A stretch of DNA of 64,000 bases from an uncultured Desulfobacter sp. (GTDB taxonomy: Bacteria; Desulfobacterota; Desulfobacteria; Desulfobacterales; Desulfobacteraceae), in contig NZ_OY761443.1 in the NCBI RefSeq assembly GCF_963664415.1, positions 62,001 through 126,000 of the forward strand, given 5' to 3'. Both the position numbers and the translations under genes were made by a program. The notes under the pieces are model-generated. The model searched no databases and was not told the origin of the DNA. It was given only the letters and a program-made list of their open reading frames with translations. This document shows positions 44,872-53,901 of this stretch, in pieces. The number at the start of each line of letters is the position of its first letter. The stretch's first letter is position 1.

Positions 44872-45627
44872 TTTGACCAATAGATTCGTTCCTACATATA
44901 TCTTATCTTCAGGCGTCAAATTATTCAGCCTGCGGATTGCTGCCACATTGGTTTTATATTTCTGGGAAATCGACCACAGGGTTTCGCCCTTTTGGACCGT
45001 GTGGAACTGGCTGGTCTTTTTGGGTTTTGATGTCTTAGCTTTTTTCTTTACAACCTGGACCTTTTTTTCAGGCACAGGGGGCGTTGCTGGTGCTGCAGGC
45101 TTTTTTGTTTCAGGCTTTGGTTTAACCACGGGTTTAGGAGGCGGCGTTGAGGCTGCAACAGCCAATTTATTCAATCGGCCTTCAAGTTTGCCCACACGCT
45201 CAATCAAAGTATCAAGCTTTAGGTTTACTGCCGTTTCAACGCGTGTTATCCGTTCATTAAGATCGGATACGGCCCGCAATGCCGCCTGGTTTTCATTTTG
45301 CCCTGAAGCTGAGGCTATCTTTGCCAAAGAGATCTCAAGAGCGGAGATGCGATCCTCAAAACCCGGAGCGACCTGATCTCGTTCTTTAGCTGAAACCGCC
45401 ACTGATTTACTGCTGTTTTGCTTAGATGATCCCCTGAAAAAAAAGAAAAAAACCAAGACAGTAACTGCCAGGGCAGCAATAATAATCATGGTAAATTCAT
45501 TTTTTTTCAACAATGACGGCCCCTGCCCAATGGCAGACACCCCAGGTTCTTTTTTTTTCTGATTTGTCTCTATTGTCTCTTTGCCGGTATTATGAATTTT
45601 GGATTCAGAAGGGGTCTTTTTTATCAT
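44869..45627 (-). CDS. Membrane-anchored LysM protein
   Basis: 252 residues: basic cytoplasmic N-terminus, a transmembrane segment near 45-66 (MIIIAALAVTVLVFFFFF), a coiled coil around 90-155, a Pro/Lys-rich linker and a C-terminal LysM domain (FHTVQKGETLWSISQKYKTN, about 207-250) that binds peptidoglycan. A periplasmic wall-attached protein of unknown partner. The TAG stop belongs to the MITE end, so the original C-terminus may have been slightly longer. Confidence 0.82.
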   Translation of the reverse strand: MIKKTPSESKIHNTGKETIETNQKKKEPGVSAIGQGPSLLKKNEFTMIIIAALAVTVLVFFFFFRGSSKQNSSKSVAVSAKERDQVAPGFEDRISALEISLAKIASASGQNENQAALRAVSDLNERITRVETAVNLKLDTLIERVGKLEGRLNKLAVAASTPPPKPVVKPKPETKKPAAPATPPVPEKKVQVVKKKAKTSKPKKTSQFHTVQKGETLWSISQKYKTNVAAIRRLNNLTPEDKIYVGTNLLVK

Positions 45628-45823
45628 TTGTCAGCTCCTGGAAGAAGATGTCCTAATGTCCTTTAATAGCATGTCGGTCTGTTATTTCAAGCCCAAACCA
45701 TAAATTTGTATATGCATGTAATTAAACCCGGTGCCAATATACCATTTCTATACGCTTGGATATAACCTTGAACCCGAGGTTTCAAATATGCTAATGTAAA
45801 TATTAGTATTCGCTTGACATAAT

Positions 45824-45863
45824 TCGTGCCCGATAGAAAACCATAAATTTTCGCTCAGGCACC
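45824..45863. repeat. Short palindrome resembling fused MITE ends
   Basis: GTGCCCGATAGAAAACC on one side and, inverted, GGTGCCTGAGCGAAAA on the other, separated by about six bases. Both look like the terminal repeat of the elements at 6546 and 44726, as if the interior had been lost. Confidence 0.4.
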
Positions 45864-45897
45864 GGTTCAAAACCAGACATGAAATTAGGATCACGTT

Positions 45898-46761
45898 ATG
45901 AGGCTGAAACCCTTATTCACCATATCATTTTTTCTTTTGGTTTTTACAATAATTAATCTGTCTATGCTTCTGGATGCATTCGCCCAAAACTCTTTTATCA
46001 ATAAAATCGGTATGAAATTTATCCTGATCCCCGCAGGGTCATTTATTATGGGAAGCCCCGAATCGGAGATGGGTCGTCAGAAAGATGAAAAACAACACAA
46101 AGTGATCATCAGCAAAAGTTTTTACATGTCGGAAACCGAAGTAACCCAGGGCCAATGGGACCGCCTTGTAGCGCCAAACCCGTCATCCTTTAAATTAGGT
46201 AAATACTACCCTGTAGATACCGTATCCTGGCACGATGCCATTGAATTCATACGATTCTTAAACAAAAGAGAACGCACTGGTAAATACCGTTTGCCAACAG
46301 AAGCCGAATGGGAATATGCCTGCCGGGCCGGCAGTCAGACAGCCTTTGCTGCAGGAGACGTGACTACTTTTTCATGCAAGGAACCGGAACCCGCGTTAGT
46401 TGATCATGCCTGGTACTGCTTTAATTCAGGTGGTTTTTCACCGGTCGGAGATTTCAAACCCCATCCGGTCAAACTTCTTAAGCCCAATAAATGGGGGCTT
46501 TACGACATGCACGGTAATGTTCAGGAGTGGGTTCAGGATGCCTGTGAATGGCGTACCATCTGGAGTGCGGGAACAGGCACCCTTACCCAGACCTATGTTG
46601 ACGGCATTACGGATCCTTTGGAAACAAAAGGGGTGCACCGAGTAGTCAGAGGCGGCGGATGGTTCCAGAACAGTAAATATCAGCGCAGCGCCTACCGAAC
46701 CAACTACAAACCTGTTGCCCGGCGCAACAGCCTTGGATTCAGAATCGTCCGGGAACAGTGA
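45898..46761 (+). CDS. Exported SUMF1/FGE-domain protein
   Basis: 287 residues with a signal peptide (hydrophobic to about residue 28, DAFAQ-N) and one SUMF1 domain: MKFILIPAGSFIMGSPESE, YMSETEVTQGQWDRL, RLPTEAEWEYACRAG, GLYDMHGNVQEWVQD, VRGGGWFQNS. In bacteria such domains may modify sulfatases or act as non-catalytic binding modules; no sulfatase gene is near. Located in the periplasm or outer envelope. Not close in sequence to the acidic-repeat SUMF1 protein. Confidence 0.85.
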   Translation: MRLKPLFTISFFLLVFTIINLSMLLDAFAQNSFINKIGMKFILIPAGSFIMGSPESEMGRQKDEKQHKVIISKSFYMSETEVTQGQWDRLVAPNPSSFKLGKYYPVDTVSWHDAIEFIRFLNKRERTGKYRLPTEAEWEYACRAGSQTAFAAGDVTTFSCKEPEPALVDHAWYCFNSGGFSPVGDFKPHPVKLLKPNKWGLYDMHGNVQEWVQDACEWRTIWSAGTGTLTQTYVDGITDPLETKGVHRVVRGGGWFQNSKYQRSAYRTNYKPVARRNSLGFRIVREQ

Positions 46762-46799
46762 ACCGGCAAGTTAGCCTTAACTTCTGTCTTTTTACTCGA

Positions 46800-47291
46800 T
46801 CATCGAGTTTTGTTGAACAGCCTGAACAGATAAATCCCCGCCCCAAGCATCACAACGTCTCTGACAAGCAGCCAAATCGAAGACCAGGTACCTTTGGTTT
46901 CCCCCAAAGAAAAGCATCCGCAGTCAAATTCATGCCCGCGGATCAGATTAAAACTGATCAGCAAAATAAAGCCCACCAACATGGCATTAATCAATAAAAG
47001 GCCCGAACGTTTGAACCTGCCGATTATCAAAGTGATACCGCAGACAAGCTCCACAAAAGGCATGACAATGGCCAACACATTAATCATCTGGTGGGGAAAA
47101 ACGGCATACCCATACAAAATTGTGGCAAATTGATCCGGTGACACGATTTTGTGCCAGGAAGCAAAAATAAAGGCTCCCCCCAATAAAAGACGCAATCCCC
47201 ATTCAATAATGCCTGTCTCCCGGCTCACATCCATGGACGCCTGCTCAACACGATTTTTGAAGTTAAATCTGGAACGAAACAAAGTATTCAT
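46800..47291 (-). CDS. MauE/DoxX-like membrane protein
   Basis: 163 residues, four transmembrane helices (GLRLLLGGAFIFASWHKI, MINVLAIVMPFVELVCGITL, LLINAMLVGFILLI, LLVRDVVMLGAGIYLF). HEFDCGCFSLGE is the Cys-containing loop of MauE-type proteins, which support disulfide formation or methylamine-dehydrogenase maturation elsewhere. Overlaps the rhodanese gene by four bases (47288-47291), so the pair probably handles sulfur or thiol redox together. Confidence 0.78.
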   Translation of the reverse strand: MNTLFRSRFNFKNRVEQASMDVSRETGIIEWGLRLLLGGAFIFASWHKIVSPDQFATILYGYAVFPHQMINVLAIVMPFVELVCGITLIIGRFKRSGLLLINAMLVGFILLISFNLIRGHEFDCGCFSLGETKGTWSSIWLLVRDVVMLGAGIYLFRLFNKTR

Positions 47292-47800
47292 GGTTCAATT
47301 TCCTGGACAGCCACATCAAATCCCATCTCCTCCCATTCAGCAAACCCACCGGCATAAACCGCCACATGTGCAAAGCCCATTTCAACCAGACGAGTGGCAA
47401 ATGTATGGGAATCATGACAGGTCACCCCTGCACAATAGACAAGAATTTCATCTTCAGGGGTTATTGTCGACAACAGTCTTTTTTTCTCTTCTTCAAAATC
47501 CGCCAAGGGAAAATTCAACGCACCGGGGATATGTCCCATATCGTATATTTCAGGCCAGCGAACATCAAGCACGACCACAGTCCCGGATGCCACCAGTTGT
47601 TTAACTCTAAATGAGTCGTTGATCTGCATCACATCAACGGCATGAGACTTGTTTGACCCGGGCATGACCACACCCTGATCCGGATTCCATTGCCCCATGA
47701 GGGCAATACCGTTGGGAGAAACGGTATTAATACCAAAACTTAACACAACGCTGATGCTTAAAAGAAAAACGCATCCTATAATATCTTGCTTAAAAATCAT
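47288..47800 (-). CDS. Exported rhodanese-domain protein
   Basis: 170 residues: N-terminal signal or anchor (IIGCVFLLSISVVLSFGI) and one rhodanese domain (VVVLDVRWPEIYDMGHIPGALN, the active Cys in VYCAGVTCHDS, VAVYAGGFAEWEEMGF). It may move sulfane sulfur in the periplasm, paired with the MauE-like thiol protein. Also overlaps the upstream TPR-like gene by four bases. Confidence 0.85.
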   Translation of the reverse strand: MIFKQDIIGCVFLLSISVVLSFGINTVSPNGIALMGQWNPDQGVVMPGSNKSHAVDVMQINDSFRVKQLVASGTVVVLDVRWPEIYDMGHIPGALNFPLADFEEEKKRLLSTITPEDEILVYCAGVTCHDSHTFATRLVEMGFAHVAVYAGGFAEWEEMGFDVAVQEIEP

Positions 47801-48129
47801 AACCGCGCTTTAATGGTTTTGAATATAGCCGCCCGTTTCTGCATGATAATAAGCCTGATCCATACTTCAAGCAAATTTGCTATCCTGGCCTCTTGAGTAC
47901 GTCCTTGAACCTGATCCGATTTTAAAACATCATTACCCGGTTCTGTTACATTTTCTTGGGAATCCACAGTTTTCTTTTGAGCTTCAAGACGGGAAATGGC
48001 ATCGCGGATATCCTTGTCATCAGTGGTTTGGCTTGTATCAATAGCCTTGTAAATTTCAAGGGCATCGTCTATATATCCCTGCTCCTCGTACAGGCGGGCC
48101 AGGGATAAGTTAGCATAATCAAGGTTCAT
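47797..48129 (-). CDS. Small TPR-like hypothetical protein
   Basis: 110 residues. The start (NLSLARLYEEQGYIDDALEIYKAI) is a single TPR-like helix pair, the rest charged helices and a basic end. Overlaps the rhodanese gene by four bases and follows the FtsB-like gene by 11 bases. Function unknown; perhaps a cytoplasmic partner in the same transcript. Confidence 0.65.
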   Translation of the reverse strand: MNLDYANLSLARLYEEQGYIDDALEIYKAIDTSQTTDDKDIRDAISRLEAQKKTVDSQENVTEPGNDVLKSDQVQGRTQEARIANLLEVWIRLIIMQKRAAIFKTIKARL

Positions 48130-48140
48130 TTTTCAGCTCC

Positions 48141-48428
48141 TTATTTTTTGGATTTCTCTTTGAAAACCAATTCATCCTGGGCAGCCATTTCATGCTCATG
48201 TTTGGCCAGGTGTTTAATATATTCAATGTCGGTTTTAAGCCTCAGAATCTCTTTTTCCAATTTTGAATTTTGCTTGATCGCAATGGCTGCCTGGGCTTCA
48301 AGCTGCTCTTGCCTGGACTTAAGCCGGGTATAGTCGACAACCCCTCTTGTGGAAAAAAAAAACATGAATAGGAGGAACACCGCCCCTCCCATGGCCAGAT
48401 ACAGGCATATTTTTTCCATTCGGGTCAT
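48141..48428 (-). CDS. FtsB/DivIC-like membrane coiled-coil protein
   Basis: 95 residues: a transmembrane helix near 8-27 (ICLYLAMGGAVFLLFMFFF) and a coiled coil (LKSRQEQLEAQAAIAIKQNSKLEKEIL). This is the layout of FtsB/DivIC septum-formation initiators. Overlaps the murJ stop by four bases, placing a cell-division-like gene after a peptidoglycan flippase. Could also be an unrelated coiled-coil protein. Confidence 0.72.
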   Translation of the reverse strand: MTRMEKICLYLAMGGAVFLLFMFFFSTRGVVDYTRLKSRQEQLEAQAAIAIKQNSKLEKEILRLKTDIEYIKHLAKHEHEMAAQDELVFKEKSKK

Positions 48429-50020
48429 TTTTGTTTAAAAAAAATCCTTATGAGCATTGCCATTTCCGGATTCGATGTCAGCCGTGCCCCAGCCAGATAA
48501 CAACCGGCTCCAATGGTGATGCTGATAATAAGGCCTGCAGCCTGAAATATTTTTGAACTATCTGCCCAAAACCCCCATATCCATCGAACCAGAAAGAACA
48601 TTATAACAGACATGAAAACAGCTCTGCAAGCGCAAACCGGCACAGCCCTACCCCGAAGCCCGAAAGGCCCGGATGCGGCAAGCAGGACAAATCCGGCCAC
48701 AGCGGACAAGGAGACGGCCAAACCAAGTCCGATCACCCCCATGCGCTGCACAAAAAACTGACAAAGCAACACATTGCATCCAATGGAAACAACGCCGGCT
48801 ATAAATGGTTGACGAATATTGGATAATGCATAATGAAACGCCACAAACAGCCGGGTACCTGCAACGGCCCAAAGCCCAAGAATCAGAAAAATAAGACACT
48901 GTCCAGTCTGATTCACAGCCGCCAGATCAAAGGCGCCCCTTCCGAATAGCAACAGGACAATCGGCCGATTCAGGGCAATCATACCGACGGTTGCCGGAAT
49001 TATTAAAAAAAAGACCATACGCACACCGGCATCAAACAAAGGGCCTAAATCCTGGGTCTCCTGGGTTTGATCAAAAAAATCAAAACTCGAGACTCCCTCG
49101 GCATGTTTTCTATGTTTGTGACAACAGGACCCTGCCATTGCGGAGAGCATGGGTAATAAAACCGTGGCAACGGGAGAAGCCACCAACGCCAGAGGAAACT
49201 GAACCAGACGTTCGGCATAATTTAGATAAGAAACCGCCCCCGGATCAAGTGTTGAGGCGGTAAGTCCTGCCACCAACAGGTTAATCTGGAACGCTGCAGC
49301 CCCGATCATGGAAGGACCCAGGGCAATAAAGGCTTTTTTTACCTGGGAATGCACCCTGACAAAGGATTTGAAATCAAACATACCAAGTTTTGCAAGACTG
49401 GGGAGTTGAATGGCAAGCTGAACAATCCCACCAACGGTTACCCCAATTGCCAGAATTATAATTTTTGGCGTAAACCTGTCGGCAAACAGTACCGCCGCCG
49501 TGATAATACAAAAATTGAGCAGGATCGGCGTGGCTGCAGGCACATAAAAATTTCCCGTTGCATGGAGCACACTCATGGACAAAGCTACAAAAAAAATAAT
49601 AACCATATAGGGCGTCATTATTCTGAACAACAGACAGGACAATTTATGAGAATATGATCCGGCACCATACCCCGGGGCAAAGAAATCTATTAAAAAAGGC
49701 GCAAAATAAATCCCTAAACCCACCAGCAGCGCCCCTACGATGGATATAATAAACAAGGCATTTAAAAACATAGCCACAGCCTGTTTTTTTTTATTTTGGG
49801 CAAATTGCGCTGCAAACAATGGGATAAACGAAATACTTAAAATACCGTCGGACATCATTTTCCGGATCAGATCAAAGGGCCTGAATGCAATAAAAAAAGC
49901 GTCGGAGACCGTACTTGCCCCAAATATAAACGCAATGACCGCATCCCGTATCATGCCAAGTATTCTTGAAATCAACGTAATCGAACTGATGGAAGCTGCT
50001 TTTTTAATAAAGTGAGTCAC
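48425..50020 (-). CDS. murJ: Lipid II flippase MurJ
   Basis: 531 residues, the usual size, with about 14 transmembrane segments. The start ASISSITLISRILGMIRDAVIAFIFG (shown in parts) and RKMMSDGILSISFIPLFA are MurJ signatures; RLVQFPLALVASPVATVLLPMLS is also typical. It moves lipid-linked peptidoglycan precursors across the inner membrane. Divergent from rpsT; the downstream genes likely share its transcript. Confidence 0.95.
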   Translation of the reverse strand: MTHFIKKAASISSITLISRILGMIRDAVIAFIFGASTVSDAFFIAFRPFDLIRKMMSDGILSISFIPLFAAQFAQNKKKQAVAMFLNALFIISIVGALLVGLGIYFAPFLIDFFAPGYGAGSYSHKLSCLLFRIMTPYMVIIFFVALSMSVLHATGNFYVPAATPILLNFCIITAAVLFADRFTPKIIILAIGVTVGGIVQLAIQLPSLAKLGMFDFKSFVRVHSQVKKAFIALGPSMIGAAAFQINLLVAGLTASTLDPGAVSYLNYAERLVQFPLALVASPVATVLLPMLSAMAGSCCHKHRKHAEGVSSFDFFDQTQETQDLGPLFDAGVRMVFFLIIPATVGMIALNRPIVLLLFGRGAFDLAAVNQTGQCLIFLILGLWAVAGTRLFVAFHYALSNIRQPFIAGVVSIGCNVLLCQFFVQRMGVIGLGLAVSLSAVAGFVLLAASGPFGLRGRAVPVCACRAVFMSVIMFFLVRWIWGFWADSSKIFQAAGLIISITIGAGCYLAGARLTSNPEMAMLIRIFFKQK

Positions 50021-50029
50021 AGGTTTTCC

Positions 50030-50058
50030 TTGACATGTATATCGGTTTTATATATCTT
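50030..50058 (+). promoter_or_regulatory. Promoter of rpsT
   Basis: TTGACA at 50030-50035, 17-bp spacer and TATCTT at 50053-50058, giving a leader of roughly 60 bases before the TTG start of rpsT. Confidence 0.6.
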
Positions 50059-50124
50059 ACCGAATTTGATATAAGTTTTATTATTTATTTTTAATTCTCT
50101 ATTTTATGAAGGAGCTAGACCAAG

Positions 50125-50376
50125 TTGGCGAACCATAAATCAGCAAAAAAACGCGCAAAACAAAATCAGGTCAGACGGATGAGAAACAAATCCGTAAAAA
50201 CCTCCCTTAAAACCTTTGAAAAGAAACTTCGTGCAGCCAAAGAAGCTGGTGAAAATACCGAGGAACTGATGAAAAAGACCCAGTCAGCCATTCACAAAGC
50301 GGCTAAAAAAGGTATTGTTCACAAAAAAACAGCGTCAAGGAAGATTTCAAGACTGTTCAAATTTGCGAACGCATAA
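50125..50376 (+). CDS. rpsT: 30S ribosomal protein S20
   Basis: 83 residues from a TTG start with GAAGGAGC upstream (about 10 bases). NHKSAKKRAKQNQVRRMRNKS and KGIVHKKTASRKISRL are S20 hallmarks. S20 binds 16S rRNA and helps initiate 30S assembly. A non-ATG start is also used in E. coli rpsT, where it supports autoregulation, so the TTG is probably functional and not a miscall. Confidence 0.95.
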   Translation: MANHKSAKKRAKQNQVRRMRNKSVKTSLKTFEKKLRAAKEAGENTEELMKKTQSAIHKAAKKGIVHKKTASRKISRLFKFANA

Positions 50377-50428
50377 GTCACGCGCTTTTTGCACCATTTA
50401 AGCCTAAGCTCAGCCGGTCCAGACTATA

Positions 50429-50469
50429 AACCGGCACCGTTCTCTATTTATTTGAGGAAGGTGCCGGTT
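50429..50469. terminator. Bidirectional hairpin between rpsT and lptE
   Basis: Arms AACCGGCACC (50429-50438) and GGTGCCGGTT (50460-50469) with a 21-base loop, then CGTTTTGC. Between convergent genes. Confidence 0.6.
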
Positions 50470-50483
50470 CGTTTTGCTGCATC

Positions 50484-50999
50484 TTAAAAATCGTTTGTCA
50501 TCTGGCTGACCAGACGCTCGGCCACACGTTCGGCAATGAGATCAACTGCCTCCCGTTTATTGGCCTCATCATCCACACCACTGCTCGATACTTTATAAGA
50601 CTCCGAGGCTGAAAAGCTTTTCACCGACCAGAGGACCTTGCCGCCGGCATCGGTCAGAACCACATCCACCATAGCTGTAACTTCTCTTTCCGTAACGTCC
50701 TCCGAAGAAGATCTGGACAATGTGGAAAAGGTAATGGATTGAACGGTGCCGGTTATTTTGCGGGTGGCACTGTCGGCACCCACAACAATAGTATCCGTTT
50801 TTGCGGTAATTTCCCGAATCAATTCATTGGTAAAAGAGATTCCGGCCCTGGATTCGGAAGTTTTGTTGCCAAAGATAGCCACAGACACCCGGGCGACGTC
50901 ATTATTAATAAGGCCACCGCCGGCCAGCCGGTATCCACAGGCCGAACCAAGCATCAAAAATGGGACAAACATCATCATCCATGCAAGATATTTTTTCAT
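50484..50999 (-). CDS. lptE: LPS-assembly lipoprotein LptE
   Basis: 171 residues with a lipoprotein signal peptide ending LGSAC (lipid-modified Cys21), then GYRLAGGG, ISFTNELIREITAKTD and long amphipathic strands. LptE plugs the LptD outer-membrane barrel in LPS export. It begins three bases after the leuS stop, as often seen in Proteobacteria. LptE families are diverse, hence slightly lower confidence in the name. Confidence 0.85.
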   Translation of the reverse strand: MKKYLAWMMMFVPFLMLGSACGYRLAGGGLINNDVARVSVAIFGNKTSESRAGISFTNELIREITAKTDTIVVGADSATRKITGTVQSITFSTLSRSSSEDVTEREVTAMVDVVLTDAGGKVLWSVKSFSASESYKVSSSGVDDEANKREAVDLIAERVAERLVSQMTNDF

Positions 51000-51002
51000 A
51001 AA

Positions 51003-53603
51003 TCACACCACAATATTAACAAGAGTCTGTTTTTTTCGAATTACAATGATTTTACGAATCTCTTTCCCTTCGATGTACTTGACAATTCTTGCGTCTTCCA
51101 GGGCGGCAGATTTAATATCATCTTCACCGACATCAGTCCCCATGTTAAATTTTGCCCGCAGTTTTCCGTTTACCTGAACCACGACAAGCACCTCGTCGGT
51201 CTCCATGGAATCTTTTCTAAATTCGGGCCAGGACTGCTCAAGAACAGAACCCTTGTTCCCCATCTGGGCAAACAACTCTTCGCAAAAGTGAGGGAGGATG
51301 GGACTGAGTAACAGTAATACATTTTCCAGGCAAAACCAAACCACAGACTTAAGCTCATCATCTGCTTTCTCAAGTTCCACCGTATACATGGCATTGACCA
51401 GTTCCATAACAGCTGCAATGGCCGTATTGAAATGAAAATTAGTGTCAATATCTGCGGTTACCTTCTGGATCGTCTGATTGGCCTTAATATACAATTGTTT
51501 TGCCTGATCTGCCTTCAGTGAACCCGCAGCCCCCTTGTACGCATCAATACCCTGGATGGTCTCCATGCAGGTCAACGCCAGGCGCCAGACACGGTTTACA
51601 AAACGGTTGCTGCCCTCCACCCCGTCTTCACTCCACTCCAGATCCCTTTCAGGGGGAGCGGCAAACAGGCAGAACAAACGGGTCACGTCAGCCCCGTATT
51701 TTTCCAATAGTTCATTGGGATTAACAACGTTCTTCTTAGACTTGGACATCTTTATCACACGCCCGACATCCACATCCTTGCCGCACATGGTGCAAACAAA
51801 TTTTCCATCTTTTCTCTCGCCCTGCTCGGGAAACAGATAGCCATGCTCTGGGCAGGTCATGGTCTCCTTGCACACCATACCCTGGGTCAAAAGCCGGGTG
51901 AACGGCTCCTTATAGGATACAAGCCCCAAAGTATTCAGAACCCGCATAAAATACCGGGAATAGAGAAGATGCAGCACAGCGTGCTCCACACCACCAATAT
52001 ACTGATCCACGGGCATCCAGTACTCCACAGCTTTTGGGTCAAACATACCCTCTTCATACCGGGGAGAACAATAGCGCAAGTAGTACCAGGAAGACTCAAC
52101 AAAGGTATCCATTGTATCGGTATCTCTTCTGGCATCTTCCCGGCCGCAGGCAGGACAGGTAGTCTTGGCAAAATAGTCCAAAGTCGGCAACGGCGATCCG
52201 CCTTTTTCCAAGAGACTGACATCTTCGGGCAACGTAATGGGCAGATCAGTTTCCGGTACCGGAACCACCCCGCATGTCGGACAGTGAATCACCGGAATGG
52301 GTGTACCCCAGTACCGCTGGCGGGAAATCCCCCAGTCACGCAAACGAAAAGAGACCGCACGCTTGCCGACACCGGATTCCTCAAGCCAGTCCGCCATTTT
52401 TTCAATGGCCTCCTTGCTGCCCATGCCGTCAAATTGCCCGGAGTTGGTCATAACACCACGGCCTGTATAGGCCTCGGTCATGGTTGCACCGTCAAGGTTT
52501 TCCCCTTCAGGTTGCACCACCACCCGGATTTCAAGCCCGTATTTTCTGGCAAAATCAAAATCACGCTGGTCTCCGGAAGGCACAGACATAATGGCTCCTG
52601 TACCATAACCCATTAAAACAAAATTGGCTGTATAAACAGGGATTTTTTCATTGGTCGCCGGATTAATACAGTAAGCGCCGGTGAACACCCCCTCTTTTTC
52701 GTATTTTTCAATACCTTCGGCAGAGCGCTCCTGCCTGGAGACCTTGTCAACAAACTGGGATACAGCCGCCTCCTGATCCGTGCCGCGGGACAACGTCTCC
52801 ACCAGGGGATGTTCCGGGGCAAGACACATGAAGGTGGCACCAAAGATGGTGTCAGGACGGGTGGTAAACACATTGATCACCTCATCACTGCCATTCACCT
52901 TAAAATCAAGTTCAGCCCCCACACTTTTGCCGATCCAGTTTTTCTGCATGGTGGTCACATTATCCGGCCAGCCGGGAAGTTGATCGCAATGAACCAGAAG
53001 ATCTTCGGCATAGTCGGTTATCTTGAAAAACCACTGCCACAGTTTTTTTTGCTGAACCACCTGGGAACAGCGCCAGCATTTGTCTTGTTCGACCTGCTCA
53101 TTGGCCAGCACTGTCTGGCATTTTTCACACCAGTTCACATAGGATTCCTTGCGGTAGGCCATACCCTTTTCAAGCATTTGCAAAAACAGCCACTGTTCCC
53201 AACGATAATATTCCGGCCGGCAGGTGGCAATTTCCCTGTCCCAGTCATAGGAAAATCCCATCTTTTTAAGCTGTGCCCGCATGGACCGGATGTTGTCATA
53301 GGTCCAGGCTGCCGGATGGGTATTGTTATCAATGGCTGCATTTTCTGCAGGCATACCAAAGGCATCCCACCCCATGGGATGGATAACATTAAAACCTCTC
53401 ATGCGTTTGTAGCGGACCACCACATCTCCGATGGTGTAATTGCGCACATGCCCCATATGAATCTTTCCCGAAGGGTAGGGAAACATTTCGAGCAGATAAT
53501 ATTTTTCCCTGGACGAATCTTCTTCTACCTTGAAAAGCCGGCTATTGTTCCAGTATTCCTGCCATTTAGGCTCGACCTGGGAAGGGATGTACCGTTCCTC
53601 CAT
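51003..53603 (-). CDS. leuS: Leucyl-tRNA synthetase
   Basis: 866 residues, standard bacterial length. HIGH-type motif in GKIHMGHVRNYT, KMSKS motif KMSKSKKNV near 640, the editing domain with TTRPDTIFGATF, and two zinc-type CxxC clusters near residue 160. It attaches leucine to tRNA-Leu and edits mischarged products. Followed by lptE on the same strand. Confidence 0.98.
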   Translation of the reverse strand: MEERYIPSQVEPKWQEYWNNSRLFKVEEDSSREKYYLLEMFPYPSGKIHMGHVRNYTIGDVVVRYKRMRGFNVIHPMGWDAFGMPAENAAIDNNTHPAAWTYDNIRSMRAQLKKMGFSYDWDREIATCRPEYYRWEQWLFLQMLEKGMAYRKESYVNWCEKCQTVLANEQVEQDKCWRCSQVVQQKKLWQWFFKITDYAEDLLVHCDQLPGWPDNVTTMQKNWIGKSVGAELDFKVNGSDEVINVFTTRPDTIFGATFMCLAPEHPLVETLSRGTDQEAAVSQFVDKVSRQERSAEGIEKYEKEGVFTGAYCINPATNEKIPVYTANFVLMGYGTGAIMSVPSGDQRDFDFARKYGLEIRVVVQPEGENLDGATMTEAYTGRGVMTNSGQFDGMGSKEAIEKMADWLEESGVGKRAVSFRLRDWGISRQRYWGTPIPVIHCPTCGVVPVPETDLPITLPEDVSLLEKGGSPLPTLDYFAKTTCPACGREDARRDTDTMDTFVESSWYYLRYCSPRYEEGMFDPKAVEYWMPVDQYIGGVEHAVLHLLYSRYFMRVLNTLGLVSYKEPFTRLLTQGMVCKETMTCPEHGYLFPEQGERKDGKFVCTMCGKDVDVGRVIKMSKSKKNVVNPNELLEKYGADVTRLFCLFAAPPERDLEWSEDGVEGSNRFVNRVWRLALTCMETIQGIDAYKGAAGSLKADQAKQLYIKANQTIQKVTADIDTNFHFNTAIAAVMELVNAMYTVELEKADDELKSVVWFCLENVLLLLSPILPHFCEELFAQMGNKGSVLEQSWPEFRKDSMETDEVLVVVQVNGKLRAKFNMGTDVGEDDIKSAALEDARIVKYIEGKEIRKIIVIRKKQTLVNIVV

Positions 53604-53766
53604 TATTTTAATTCCTTTCGAAAAAACATCTATATTTATAGTTGAACCTTTTTAGATGCCACAAGACAGGCCAAATAGCAAAGGTATTTATGGACAACTT
53701 TAATTTTTTTGCAAACCCTTTCTACTGACTATGGCTATTGATAGGCCAAGTCAACCTTAAATTTTC

Positions 53767-53879
53767 TTGACCACACACATTTGAAATGATATAGAGAGTG
53801 GTTTTATTGTCTCAAGATGGACAATAAACGCAATTAATTTATCCTTGCTCCGGGTTATACAACAGGGTTGACCTGGGGC
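53767..53879 (+). promoter_or_regulatory. Promoter and leader hairpin of the rpsF operon
   Basis: TTGACC at 53767-53772, 17-bp spacer, TATAGA at 53790-53795. In the leader, GCTCCGGGTT (53847-53856) pairs with GACCTGGGGC (53870-53879), allowing G-U pairs. rpsF leaders often bind S6:S18 for feedback; whether this hairpin fits that motif was not confirmed. Confidence 0.6.
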
Positions 53880-53901
53880 TTTATATCCACAAGGAGGAAA
53901 A

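Noticed and set aside
45898..46761. Sulfatase-activating enzyme
   Set aside because: No sulfatase gene is nearby and bacterial SUMF1 domains are mostly of other function, so only the domain is named.
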